In this document: positions 1 to 7,955 of the stretch, in pieces
Layout of the letters: each line of letters opens with the position of its first letter
Numbering within the stretch: position 1 is the first letter of the stretch
Source of the DNA: Candidatus Babeliales bacterium
GTDB lineage: Bacteria > Babelota > Babeliae > Babelales > RVW-14
NCBI GenBank assembly: GCA_019749895.1
Contig: JAIEPG010000008.1
Location: 1 to 64,000, forward strand
DNA length: 64,000 bases
Reading direction: 5' to 3'
Notes under the pieces: model-generated
What the model saw: only the letters and a program-made list of their open reading frames with translations
What the model was told of the DNA's origin: nothing
Databases searched by the model: none
Position numbers and translations under genes: made by a program

Positions 1-132
1 TCAAGTTTTGCTTTTTTGTGTTTTATCGTCGACCATTTAGAATGTCCAGACATACTCACTCCTCAACAAATTATGGCGTACATGCCTTACTCTAGTTCAA
101 AAAATAATGTAAAAACGAGCTACTTAATGTAG
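1..132 (+). CDS. Possible C-terminal end of an unidentified protein (cut by window edge)
   Basis: Frame 1 is open from the first base to a TAG at 130-132, giving about 43 residues ending in SSKNNVKTSYLM. A rho-independent terminator follows immediately and overlaps the stop codon, which fits the end of a plus-strand gene entering from the left. Frame 3 is also open for 30 codons, so the frame is not certain. I do not recognise the product. Confidence 0.3.
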   Translation, partial: SSFAFLCFIVDHLECPDILTPQQIMAYMPYSSSKNNVKTSYLM

Positions 133-139
133 CTTTTTT
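118..139 (+). terminator. Rho-independent terminator
   Basis: The stem AGCTAC / GTAGCT with a 5-base loop is followed by a run of six T on the plus strand. It would end a transcript entering from the left edge of the window. Confidence 0.65.
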
Positions 140-169
140 GCGTTTATTTGTCGATTACACTCAACAAAA

Positions 170-1066
170 TTAGGAAAGGATCCCGGCTCCGTAATGCTTT
201 TCTGGTTTTTTTAATGAGTCAATCTCATCAAGCGAAAGTGCTGTTGCCTTGGCCACTATTTCAGTATCAAGACCCTGGTCAAGTAGCCGTTTTGCTATTT
301 CTCGCTGAGCTTCTGCACGTCCTTTGTACTCAGCTTTTTTTGCGTACTCTGCTGCATTCATGGCAAGGTCGGCATTAATTTCTGCTGCCTGGGTATCGAG
401 AAGCCTCTTTTCATACAGTGCTTGTTCGTAAGCAGACAATGTCATGTGATTAAGAAGCTGACAGGCTTCCTCAAATTCGCCTTGTTTAAGCGGCTCTGGA
501 ATGTGATCATAGGAACCAATTTTCTTGAGCAGAAATAACCATCTGTCTTCGTGAGTTACCAGCTCATGCTCTGCTTTGACAAACTTGGGAAGCTCAACAA
601 AGACAAATGACAAATCATCAAGATCATGCTCAAAAGTCTTTGCATCAGTAAGATGATGAATAGATTTGTAACCAATTTTTTCGGGGAATACTTCAAATTG
701 TTTGGTTATAGCAACCACAGTGACCGGGTCCAAGTCATCGTAAGGCATCGCTCTGCCCAACTGACTCGCATATGTTTTTGCACCGTAGTACACAATGCGT
801 TTACTAAACGACCTCATCCAGGCATTTTGCATTTCAATGATAAATTTGCGACCTGCCTTGTCTGTACAAAAAACGTCCAGAATATTTTCTTTTTTATCAA
901 GGTTTGCGGGAGTTTGTTCATTATTCAAAAATTGAATGGTTTCAATACACCGATCACCGGTGTATTCCAACATCGCATTAAGAAACGAAATAGTCACCCC
1001 CTTGTGATCTTCCGAACCAAACAACCGTTTAAACGCTAGATCAATTTTGGGATCAAGAAATTTCAT
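170..1066 (-). CDS. Rpn family PD-(D/E)XK nuclease / putative transposase
   Basis: The 298-residue product opens with FLDPKIDLAFKRLFG, the usual start of the Rpn/transposase-like nuclease family (PF12784-type). The central segment carries the PD-(D/E)XK pattern: an Asp in NILDVFCTD, then FIIEMQ. The C-terminal helices (AKRLLDQGLDTEIVAKATAL) match the regulatory tail of these proteins. Family members such as E. coli RpnA are DNA endonucleases that promote recombination; many copies lie alone in genomes and their cellular role is unsettled. The start has AAGGA upstream at a sensible distance. No terminal repeats or other transposition genes are visible nearby, so I do not call a mobile element. 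The family call is firm; the activity is inferred. Confidence 0.85.
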   Translation of the reverse strand: MKFLDPKIDLAFKRLFGSEDHKGVTISFLNAMLEYTGDRCIETIQFLNNEQTPANLDKKENILDVFCTDKAGRKFIIEMQNAWMRSFSKRIVYYGAKTYASQLGRAMPYDDLDPVTVVAITKQFEVFPEKIGYKSIHHLTDAKTFEHDLDDLSFVFVELPKFVKAEHELVTHEDRWLFLLKKIGSYDHIPEPLKQGEFEEACQLLNHMTLSAYEQALYEKRLLDTQAAEINADLAMNAAEYAKKAEYKGRAEAQREIAKRLLDQGLDTEIVAKATALSLDEIDSLKKPEKHYGAGILS

Positions 1067-1257
1067 GCTTTTTCCTTATAACAATTTTCTTTCATTTTAT
1101 AGCATTTTGACAAAAGTTGCAAAATAGTACAAATGGCAATAAAATTGAAAAATACTTTTAAAAAAGCTTTTACGAAAGGAGGCCTCTCATAAATAATTGA
1201 TCGTAGTTTTTTCAAAATACCGGCAATTTCATAGCATAAAAAAGGAGAATTTTTATT

Positions 1258-1878
1258 ATGATGATGCTCAAAAAAACCTATCTGGCCGAACTCGTTGGCA
1301 CATTTTTTCTGACCTTTGCCGTGTGCCTCACCGGCAACCCTCTGGCAATTGGTCTTATCTTAACCGCCATGATTTACATTGGCAAAAACGCCTCCGGCGC
1401 ACACTTTAACCCTGCAATTACCTTGGCTGCGTGGTTTAAAGGCAAATTCAAAAATGAAGATCTTTGCTGGTACCTAGCCTCACAAACCATTGGCGCGTTT
1501 CTTGCTTGCGTGCTCTTTTTTGTTTTGTCACACAATACCTACTCCCCACACCCGCTCGACACTATAAAACTCTGGGAAGCTCTTTTAATTGAAGCACTCT
1601 TTTCATTTATTTTAGTCAGCGTGTGGCTCACACTCGATGCCGACAAAACAAAAGGCGGCAACACCGACGGCCTTATTATTGGCTTAACGCTTACCGCTAT
1701 TCTTTTCTGCGCTGGCGAACTGACCGGCAGCACCTTTAACCCTGCAACAGGCGTTGGCGCATTGCTGCTTACTCTTATAAAAACAGGCCCAAGCTCACTC
1801 ATGCATCTGGTTACGTATTTGGTTGGTCCACTTCTTGGCGCACTTCTTGCCACACTCTTTCAAAAAAAAATTAGCTAA
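1258..1878 (+). CDS. Aquaporin / MIP family channel
   Basis: This is a 206-residue, six-helix channel of the major intrinsic protein family, which passes water or small neutral solutes across the inner membrane. Both signature half-helix motifs are present: HFNPAIT at residues 50-56 and TFNPATG at 159-165. In most aquaporins the second NPA is followed by the selectivity-filter Arg; here residue 164 is Thr, so the pore is probably wider or differently selective. The start is supported by AAAGGAG about 10 bases upstream; three ATG codons in a row make the exact first residue uncertain. It stands alone, with its own terminator downstream. Confidence 0.88.
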   Translation: MMMLKKTYLAELVGTFFLTFAVCLTGNPLAIGLILTAMIYIGKNASGAHFNPAITLAAWFKGKFKNEDLCWYLASQTIGAFLACVLFFVLSHNTYSPHPLDTIKLWEALLIEALFSFILVSVWLTLDADKTKGGNTDGLIIGLTLTAILFCAGELTGSTFNPATGVGALLLTLIKTGPSSLMHLVTYLVGPLLGALLATLFQKKIS

Positions 1879-1896
1879 AAAAACATTTCAAAAAAC

Positions 1897-1928
1897 AAAA
1901 GGGTCGCTTGTAAAAAAGCGACCCTTTT
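1897..1928. terminator. Bidirectional rho-independent terminator
   Basis: A perfect 13-bp stem AAAAGGGTCGCTT / AAGCGACCCTTTT has T-rich flanks on both strands. It sits between the convergent aquaporin and BrnQ genes and can end both transcripts. Confidence 0.85.
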
Positions 1929-1949
1929 GTTTTTTCACAAAAAAATATT

Positions 1950-3131
1950 CTAAACAAGTACTGCAGGTAAAAATGGCGTTATGTATGACCAGTAATACAT
2001 AACTACCGTAACTGCAAAAGTAGCAAACACCGGCACTTTAATCCATTTAAACCCAAACAACACATGCGCACTTTGAACAAGCGCCAACACAAGCAACGCT
2101 GGGTAAATCAACGAAATGACCGGCATGGTAACTTTCATAATGCCGCTAAAGCCCAAGTTGGACATAATTGTTGAAATAGTAATGGTGGTAATCAATGCAA
2201 CACGATAACTGAGCTTGCCTGCAAACACCTCTTTTTGTAAGTAGGTTGCAAACACAACGGTAAGCGCAACCGCGGTAGCAAAGCACGAAATTGCAACAGT
2301 AATATTTGGCAACACACCACCAACATTACCCAAAATGATGCGAGACAATTCACTAAAAATGTCGCCGTCGGCAACGTTGGCAATTTGAGCGCCGTTAAAT
2401 GCTGCAACCAAACAAAAACCGGTATACACCAAGCCAATCAAAAATGCACCTACCAAGCCTGAAAGCAAGCCCATAATTGCAAGCTTTTTGTAATCAAGCG
2501 CGCCATCAATACCTTTGCGCAAGCCCGACAATATTAAGCCTGAAAAGAAAATAACGGCCAACAAGTCGCCCGTTGCATAGCCAGTGGTCAAGCCAGTAAA
2601 GAAGCTGTCTAAAATTGGTGCGGTAGCAGGAAGCAACTCGTGCGGGTTAAGCAAGCCTTTGATAATTACAATCAACAACAAACCAACTTTAATCGGTCCC
2701 AAAAAGGTACCAAGAATGTCGATAACCTTGCTTTGCTTTACCGTTGCGCAAAAGATCAATGCACCTGAAACAAGTGAAAAATAAAAAATGCTGAACCATG
2801 GTAAGTACAACTTAACCGCCGCATGGGCAACGGTAATGGTCCGTGGTGTTAATGCAAAAGGTCCAATCAAAACCATGCACACTAACGCGATGAGCGAAGC
2901 TGGAATTCTACCCAAGCTGCCCAATAATTTTTTATACTGCCCGTCGCACAACATGGTGGCAACCAAGCCAATGAGTGGAACAAATACCGCAGTTACTACA
3001 AAGCCGGCCAACGCAAACCAAACATTGCTACCAAAGTCTCGGCCAAGAACCAACGGATAAATAACGTTTCCTGCACCAAACAACATAGCGAATATGGCAA
3101 AGCCAACAGAAATTATGTTAGAAAAATTCAT
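1950..3131 (-). CDS. brnQ: Branched-chain amino acid carrier, LIVCS family
   Basis: The 393-residue polytopic inner-membrane protein begins with the BrnQ-type segment FAMLFGAGNVIYPLVLG, continues with the conserved LIGPFALTPRT stretch near residue 95, and has about twelve hydrophobic segments. BrnQ proteins import Leu, Ile and Val with a cation, which suits a bacterium that takes amino acids from its host. The ATG at 3131 is preceded by AAGGA. A promoter, two small hairpins and a short ORF rich in branched-chain residues lie upstream on the same strand, suggesting regulation through the leader. The product call is confident; the leader mechanism is inference. Confidence 0.88.
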   Translation of the reverse strand: MNFSNIISVGFAIFAMLFGAGNVIYPLVLGRDFGSNVWFALAGFVVTAVFVPLIGLVATMLCDGQYKKLLGSLGRIPASLIALVCMVLIGPFALTPRTITVAHAAVKLYLPWFSIFYFSLVSGALIFCATVKQSKVIDILGTFLGPIKVGLLLIVIIKGLLNPHELLPATAPILDSFFTGLTTGYATGDLLAVIFFSGLILSGLRKGIDGALDYKKLAIMGLLSGLVGAFLIGLVYTGFCLVAAFNGAQIANVADGDIFSELSRIILGNVGGVLPNITVAISCFATAVALTVVFATYLQKEVFAGKLSYRVALITTITISTIMSNLGFSGIMKVTMPVISLIYPALLVLALVQSAHVLFGFKWIKVPVFATFAVTVVMYYWSYITPFLPAVLV

Positions 3132-3205
3132 AGCGCATCCTTAATGTGCTTTCTTCAAAAAAAAATATGATAACAAAAATGAGGAAATTTATGGTCGAAT
3201 TTGTG

Positions 3206-3403
3206 TTAGGCCGCAAGGCCCAGATACGAAATATACGCGTGGGCGCGCAGCACAATCGTCGAGGTACACGAGGCGACAATGGCAATGATGGCCATAATGT
3301 CGGCAATAGTGGTAATAATGGAATTGACGTGAATAAAGGTTTGTCCGTTATTCAACTGACTCGGCAAAGCGCTTCCAATAACCTCCGGGCAAAAAGCATT
3401 CAT
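3206..3403 (-). CDS. Short hydrophobic ORF in the brnQ leader; possible leader peptide or small membrane protein
   Basis: The 65-residue ORF starts with ATG behind a strong GAGGAGG site (spacing about 4) and ends 74 bases before brnQ on the same strand. A good promoter lies about 90 bases upstream of its start. About 20 of 65 residues are Ile, Val or Leu, with 11 Ile, concentrated in a hydrophobic stretch (residues 29-52). This composition ahead of a branched-chain amino acid carrier recalls the ilv leader peptides that sense Ile/Val/Leu supply by attenuation. It could equally be a genuine one-helix membrane protein, or not translated. I see no textbook terminator between it and brnQ; a GGCC-TTGC-GGCC hairpin covers its last codons. 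Confidence 0.45.
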   Translation of the reverse strand: MNAFCPEVIGSALPSQLNNGQTFIHVNSIITTIADIMAIIAIVASCTSTIVLRAHAYISYLGLAA

Positions 3404-3439
3404 GCTTCCTCCTCACAAAAACCTCGATGAATAATAAAA

Positions 3440-3475
3440 CCAACGCATGTTGGGCGCCGCTGGACCTTTCCAGCG
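3440..3475 (-). promoter_or_regulatory. Two adjacent hairpins in the 5' leader of the brnQ transcript
   Basis: Read on the minus strand, CGCTGG-AAAGGT-CCAGCG is followed closely by CCAAC-ATGC-GTTGG and then TTTTATTATT. Both lie between the promoter at 3492-3520 and the short ORF start at 3403. The second hairpin plus U-rich tract resembles a weak terminator. I do not recognise it as a known riboswitch. Confidence 0.45.
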
Positions 3476-3491
3476 AAAAATAAACTGTTTT

Positions 3492-3520
3492 ATTGTACCG
3501 CAACAGGCTATTATTTGCAA
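3492..3520 (-). promoter_or_regulatory. Sigma-70-type promoter for the brnQ leader
   Basis: On the minus strand TTGCAA and TACAAT are separated by 17 bases, placing the start of transcription near 3485, about 80 bases before the short ORF and about 355 before brnQ. Confidence 0.6.
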
Positions 3521-3560
3521 CTATAGAATTTCTGGCACGCGCTTATGGCAGCCTACAGGC

Positions 3561-3603
3561 AAAGAAAGAGAGTCGACGACTGGTTGATTGACTCTCTTTC
3601 TTT
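3561..3603 (-). terminator. Rho-independent terminator after nhaC-like gene
   Basis: A perfect 14-bp inverted repeat AAAGAAAGAGAGTC / GACTCTCTTTCTTT with a 15-base loop lies 10 bases after the stop of the antiporter gene. It separates that transcript from the brnQ promoter downstream. Confidence 0.7.
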
Positions 3604-3612
3604 GGAAAAAAA

Positions 3613-4920
3613 CTAGCGTTTTTTAGGCCAAATCATGGTCAGCACCACGACCACAAAAATAAAGCCTTGATAATGCAAATGCGGCATAATAGCAATGCTG
3701 GAAACACCGGCCAGCGAGCTTGCCAGCAAAAGCTGGGGCGCGTACGGTAATATGCCCTGGCAGATGCATGAAAAAATATCAATCAAGCAGGCGGTGCGTT
3801 TGGCCGTCACACCAAATTGATGTGCAATGCGTTTGGCAACTGGGCCGGTAACCAAAATAGCAACGGTGTTAATAGCAACGGCCGCGTTGACCAAAAAGAC
3901 CAACATGGCCATGGCAAACTCTGCACCGCGAGAACTTTTTATGTGCTTGCTAAAACGTTCGAGCAAATACGCAATACCGCCGTTGTGCTCAACAATGTGC
4001 GAAAGCCCGGCAACCAGCAGCGACAAAATAAGCACTTCGTGAATCCCGCCCTGGTCTTTAGAAAAGCCTTCCACCAGCAACGCACTACCGCGCAAAAATG
4101 AAAAGGCACCAAGCCACCAGCCAATGCCCAGTGCAGCAATAATCCCGCCCACCAGCACCGCCAACACATCAATGCCGGCCAGTGCCAAAGCAAAAATAAT
4201 CACGTACGGCAGGACTTTTACAAAGTCAATCATCTGCAAACTGTGCTGCGCAAATGCAGCGGCAACATGCACACTCGAGCTGTTGATAAATGTTAAGACT
4301 ACCAGCGTCAGCGCTGCAGCAGGCAGTACCAACCAAACATTTTCTTTAAATTTATCGATCATGCGCGCGCCGGTTGTTTGCGTTGCGGCAATGGTGGTAT
4401 CTGAAATAATGGACAAATTATCACCCAACATTGCGCCACCAACCACCAGGCCAGCCATGAGCGCTGGCTCCACGCCAACCGTTTGCGCAATGCCAATACC
4501 AATTGGCAAGAAAGCAGCAATAGTGCCCATCGACGTACCAATTGCAACAGCAAACAGGCTGACGGTTACAAACAAACCAGGCAGCAAAAAGCCACTCGGA
4601 ATTAAAAATAGTCCAATGCGCACTGCTGCGTCAATACCGCCGATATCTTTTAAAATGTACGAAAAGATCGAGGTAAAGATATAAATGTAGCACATGGTTA
4701 CCACGGTCGGCCGAGCACTGCCTTCCACAAACAGCTGAATTTTTTCGTTCAAGCTCTTTTTTTGTGGAAAGATACAAAACGAGTAAATCAGGGCAACCGC
4801 GCACGAAAAGATCGGCGAAAGTTGCAGCGAGAAACAAAAAGTTGAGAGTAAGAAAAGACCAACAAACACCATAAATGGCGTTAGCTGAAACCAACCGCGT
4901 TGAACAGTCTTTGCATTCAT
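3613..4920 (-). CDS. nhaC: NhaC-family Na+/H+ antiporter
   Basis: The 435-residue protein has 10-12 hydrophobic segments. It carries the NhaC hallmark at residues 162-185, including GAMLGDNLSIISDTTIAA, and the upstream AIGTSMGTIAAFLPIG stretch. The family exchanges Na+ for H+ (some members exchange malate or lysine), maintaining ion and pH balance at the inner membrane. The start is supported by AAGGA 7 bases upstream. It is a single-gene unit, with a terminator downstream and an AT-rich 243-base gap upstream. The substrate cannot be fixed from sequence alone. Confidence 0.85.
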   Translation of the reverse strand: MNAKTVQRGWFQLTPFMVFVGLFLLSTFCFSLQLSPIFSCAVALIYSFCIFPQKKSLNEKIQLFVEGSARPTVVTMCYIYIFTSIFSYILKDIGGIDAAVRIGLFLIPSGFLLPGLFVTVSLFAVAIGTSMGTIAAFLPIGIGIAQTVGVEPALMAGLVVGGAMLGDNLSIISDTTIAATQTTGARMIDKFKENVWLVLPAAALTLVVLTFINSSSVHVAAAFAQHSLQMIDFVKVLPYVIIFALALAGIDVLAVLVGGIIAALGIGWWLGAFSFLRGSALLVEGFSKDQGGIHEVLILSLLVAGLSHIVEHNGGIAYLLERFSKHIKSSRGAEFAMAMLVFLVNAAVAINTVAILVTGPVAKRIAHQFGVTAKRTACLIDIFSCICQGILPYAPQLLLASSLAGVSSIAIMPHLHYQGFIFVVVVLTMIWPKKR

Positions 4921-5112
4921 AAAGAGTCCTTATTTATATTTAAGGAGTTATTAAAAAATTACGAAAAAAGAATTGTTTTGTGCGAATAAAAAAAGTTATG
5001 CCCCAAAGCGAGGCATCATGATCATAGCAAAGAATGCTGTGAGAAAGAATGGATGAGAATAAGTTGTGGCAAGAATAGCTGATTTACTGAACTCGATATC
5101 TTTCTTGGTTTG

Positions 5113-5145
5113 GAACATGGTACTGCTTTTAAACGTACCATGTTC
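5113..5145 (-). terminator. Hairpin after the valine-helix exported protein cluster
   Basis: A perfect 11-bp stem GAACATGGTAC / GTACCATGTTC with an 11-base loop lies about 20 bases past the last gene of the 5.1-8.6 kb cluster. There is no clear T run, so termination is likely but not certain. The rest of the 4921-5163 gap shows nothing I can name. Confidence 0.5.
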
Positions 5146-5163
5146 ACATAATTTTGCAAGGAA

Positions 5164-5835
5164 CTACCAATCAAACTTCCGTGCTTTTTCAAGATCAGCC
5201 AGAGTCAATGGTCGCTCGTACAATTCGTCCACCGTATTTAAAAGATTTTTACGGATATATTCATAGCAAAACCGTATACCCTCTCTTGAATTAAAGAGCT
5301 GGTCCTCGCTAATAAAGCCAGCCATTTTGCCAGCGTGCTCTAACCTACGACCATGCACCTCCCATGCCCTCCTCAAATATGCTCTTTCTTCAACGGTCAA
5401 TTCTTTACCCATTCGATTCAATTCTTCTCTTAGTTCGTCGGGCGGCAAATCAGCAGCCATTTTCTTAAGTATTTCTTGGCAAACTTGGCGCGCTGTGGTA
5501 ATTTCTTGCGCTTCTTCGTCTTTTTTATTATAAAAATAATAAATCAAACCGCCAGCAACCACCACTACAACAACCACGCCGGCAACAATCAGCAACGTTC
5601 TTTTGTTGCTCTGCTCAACTTCAAGCTCAGCACTTTCAACACGCGCAGCCTGGTCAACAGCTCGCTGTGCCAAGTCTAGTATTTCTAGATCAGACAAGTT
5701 ATTTCGCTGCGCATGTGCAATAAGCGTTTCAATATCTTTTTGCACGACTAAAACTGATTGAGTTGTAGCATTGCAAACCGCTTGCTGCATTCCCCAACCA
5801 AGCACCAAAACTGAACTAAATAATAATTTTTTCAT
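5164..5835 (-). CDS. Exported valine-helix protein, copy 1
   Basis: The 223-residue protein is of unrecognised function. A signal peptide covers residues 1-22. A helical segment follows with ETLIAHAQRNNLS and then LAQRAVDQAARVESAELEVE. A membrane helix dominated by valine spans residues 81-102, preceded by SNKRT and followed by YYFYNKK. The C-terminal ~120 residues are charged and probably helical. The N-terminal 100 residues match the three upstream genes closely, whereas the C-terminal regions differ. Its ATG overlaps the stop of the next gene upstream (TAATG), so the two are probably translationally coupled. The layout suggests a membrane-tethered protein with one conserved and one variable side. 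Confidence 0.8.
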   Translation of the reverse strand: MKKLLFSSVLVLGWGMQQAVCNATTQSVLVVQKDIETLIAHAQRNNLSDLEILDLAQRAVDQAARVESAELEVEQSNKRTLLIVAGVVVVVVVAGGLIYYFYNKKDEEAQEITTARQVCQEILKKMAADLPPDELREELNRMGKELTVEERAYLRRAWEVHGRRLEHAGKMAGFISEDQLFNSREGIRFCYEYIRKNLLNTVDELYERPLTLADLEKARKFDW

Positions 5836-6812
5836 TATTTTGCTTTCTCAATTTCAGAAACCATATCCGCGTCTCGGTATTCCCTGACCCAGTCAGAAAT
5901 ATTTAAACTACCACTCGCCACCTGTTCCAACAAATCCGGGTTGCGCAGACGGCCCCTTGCTTCTTCTTCCAATCGAGCCCATGTCCTATCAAAAAGCGCC
6001 CTTTCTTCTTGTGGCATTTTATCTCTTCGTCGCAACTCAGCAAGAAAAAGCTCTTCTCGCTCAGCACTTGAACCGGGCGCTCTACCGGCATACCACCGCA
6101 CTAATCTGGCAGCTTGTAGCGCCGTAGTAATTGGAGCAGAAGGCGCAAACCGTAAAAGCTCATCAGCATAAAAATCAACCGCTTTTGGTGTCAAAGACTC
6201 ATGACGCGCCTCAAGCACAAATCCTTCAAATGGAGCAGACGCTCTTCCTTTTGCCAATAGTTCTGCACGCATTTGTCGCAAGCCAAATCCTAAATATGCA
6301 CAGTCTTGTTTGCTCAGATGAAGCGTAAGTACAGGATCGGCAATAATCTCTTCTAACTCATCAAGTTTATCTACGGTCAAAACAGAATGTGATGGAACAT
6401 TCAAACGCTTGTGCAATTCTCTTGCTACCTCTTCTGCTGTAGCAAGATCTTCGTTAGTGCCACCGCCTTGGCCACCCCCGCCCTGCTCATCTGCTTTCTT
6501 TTTCTTATAAAAATGATACGCAACACCAGCAACAACCACCACTACAACAACTACGCCAGCAACAATCAACAAAGTTCTTTTGTTGCTCTGCTCAACCTCA
6601 AGCTCAGCGCTTTCGACGTGTGCTGCTTGATCAATAGACTCTTTGGCCAATTTTAACGTTTGCTCGGCAGAAAGATTATTTCGCTGCGCGTGCGCAATAA
6701 GCGTTTCAACGTCCGCTTGAACATTTAAAGCTGGCTGAGTTGCGAACGCGCACGCTGCTTGCTGCATTCCCAAGCCAAACGCCAAAACAGACGCGATCAA
6801 TAACTTTTGCAT
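5835..6812 (-). CDS. Exported valine-helix protein, copy 2
   Basis: The 325-residue protein shares the signal peptide, the VETLIAHAQRNNLSAEQTL segment, the SNKRT motif and the valine-run membrane helix (about residues 82-104) with its neighbours. A Gly-rich linker (GGGGQGGG) follows the helix. The C-terminal 200 residues are unique to this copy and look helical and charged. I recognise no enzyme motif. The start has only a weak GAAAG-type ribosome site, as do the other copies. It overlaps copy 1 by one base at TAATG and lies 36 bases below copy 3, so the group reads as one transcript. Confidence 0.8.
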   Translation of the reverse strand: MQKLLIASVLAFGLGMQQAACAFATQPALNVQADVETLIAHAQRNNLSAEQTLKLAKESIDQAAHVESAELEVEQSNKRTLLIVAGVVVVVVVVAGVAYHFYKKKKADEQGGGGQGGGTNEDLATAEEVARELHKRLNVPSHSVLTVDKLDELEEIIADPVLTLHLSKQDCAYLGFGLRQMRAELLAKGRASAPFEGFVLEARHESLTPKAVDFYADELLRFAPSAPITTALQAARLVRWYAGRAPGSSAEREELFLAELRRRDKMPQEERALFDRTWARLEEEARGRLRNPDLLEQVASGSLNISDWVREYRDADMVSEIEKAK

Positions 6813-6848
6813 AATGTAACTTTCTTGGTTTAAAACTTATACAAACAC

Positions 6849-7880
6849 TCAGTAATGGTTTGCCAAAATTTCATTCATTTGTGCCAATGTTAAAGGCTCA
6901 ACGCATGACTTTTCAACTTCTTCTCGCAAAAGTCTTCGTCGTTCTTGTATTTCTTGTTGAGACCAATAAGCATTTGGCAAATTTTTTTCATCAAGATTAC
7001 GGGCTGCATACGTTGCCGCAGCGGCTTGACGACGCGCTTGGTAAAAACCTCTCAAAAAATAGGCTGTTTGCTCAGCGTTAACACCAGGCTTTCTTCGTAA
7101 ATCTTCTATAATTGCCTCAGACTCTTGTTCTGATGCAACTCCCTCAAGCTTGGTAAATGCCTCGAGCGCAAGGTCGCGGGCTGGCGCATGCTTGCTACTC
7201 TTACCAACATGGCGCAACGAGTGCTGCAGGTCAGCCTTGCTCATTGGTTGTTTGTACGACTGCTCTACAAGCTGCACTATGTTTTGCACAAAATGGCGCT
7301 GACAAGCAAGTGGCCTATTTTCTTCTGTCAATTTTTGTGACACGTGAGCATCATGATTACTCTGGTCCAAAGCTCTCATAAAATGAGCCCGGTCAAACTC
7401 AGACAATTGTTCAGTATAATGCCCAACAATAATATCAAAATTTTCTTCTGGTATCGCACGTTCAATCTCATCGGGCATCACAAAAATAATATCGTGCGCT
7501 GCTTTAAGCGTGGCAGACTTATCGCCTTTTTCAGATTCTTCACCCCCACCCTGCTCATTTTTAGACTGTTGCTTGTAAAAATAATAAGCAACACCAGCTA
7601 CAACAATCACTACAACAACTACGCCGGCCACAATCAACAAGGTTCTTTTGTTGCTGCCCTCAACTTCAAGCTCAGCACTTTCTATGTGTGCCGCCTGGTG
7701 GATAGACTCTTGAGCTAACTTCAAGGTTTGTTCAGCAGAAAGATTATTTCGCTGCGCGTACGCAATAAGCGTTTCAACATCCGTTTGAACATCTAAAGAT
7801 TGCTGATCAACAGTCAGACATTTTGCTGACTGCATGCCAAAGCCAAGTAGCAAAACTAAACAGAGTACTAATTTTTTCAT
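6849..7880 (-). CDS. Exported valine-helix protein, copy 3
   Basis: The 343-residue paralog has a signal peptide, VETLIAYAQRNNLSAEQTL, SNKRT and the valine-rich membrane helix, followed by YYFYKQQSKNEQGGG. The C-terminal region is distinct from the other copies and contains two stretches that may be internal repeats, each with a VEQSY/VEKSC ...PL(T/S).A(D/Q)(L/M) ending; the same ending (PLTLADLEKA) closes copy 1. That shared tail suggests a short C-terminal motif conserved in an otherwise variable domain. Function unknown. The site AGAAAG precedes the ATG. Confidence 0.8.
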   Translation of the reverse strand: MKKLVLCLVLLLGFGMQSAKCLTVDQQSLDVQTDVETLIAYAQRNNLSAEQTLKLAQESIHQAAHIESAELEVEGSNKRTLLIVAGVVVVVIVVAGVAYYFYKQQSKNEQGGGEESEKGDKSATLKAAHDIIFVMPDEIERAIPEENFDIIVGHYTEQLSEFDRAHFMRALDQSNHDAHVSQKLTEENRPLACQRHFVQNIVQLVEQSYKQPMSKADLQHSLRHVGKSSKHAPARDLALEAFTKLEGVASEQESEAIIEDLRRKPGVNAEQTAYFLRGFYQARRQAAAATYAARNLDEKNLPNAYWSQQEIQERRRLLREEVEKSCVEPLTLAQMNEILANHY

Positions 7881-7955
7881 TATCGTGCTTTCTCTAGTTG
7901 GCTAAGGGCCTGATTTTGTAATCAGGCCCCACAACATTATTAACAGTGCAAGAAA

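Noticed and set aside
170-1066. Rpn-type gene considered as part of an insertion sequence
   Set aside because: No terminal inverted repeats or target duplications are visible around it and the family often occurs as single resident genes.
4124-4684. 186-codon plus-strand frame inside the antiporter gene
   Set aside because: Antisense shadow of a well-supported membrane protein gene; no promoter or ribosome site.
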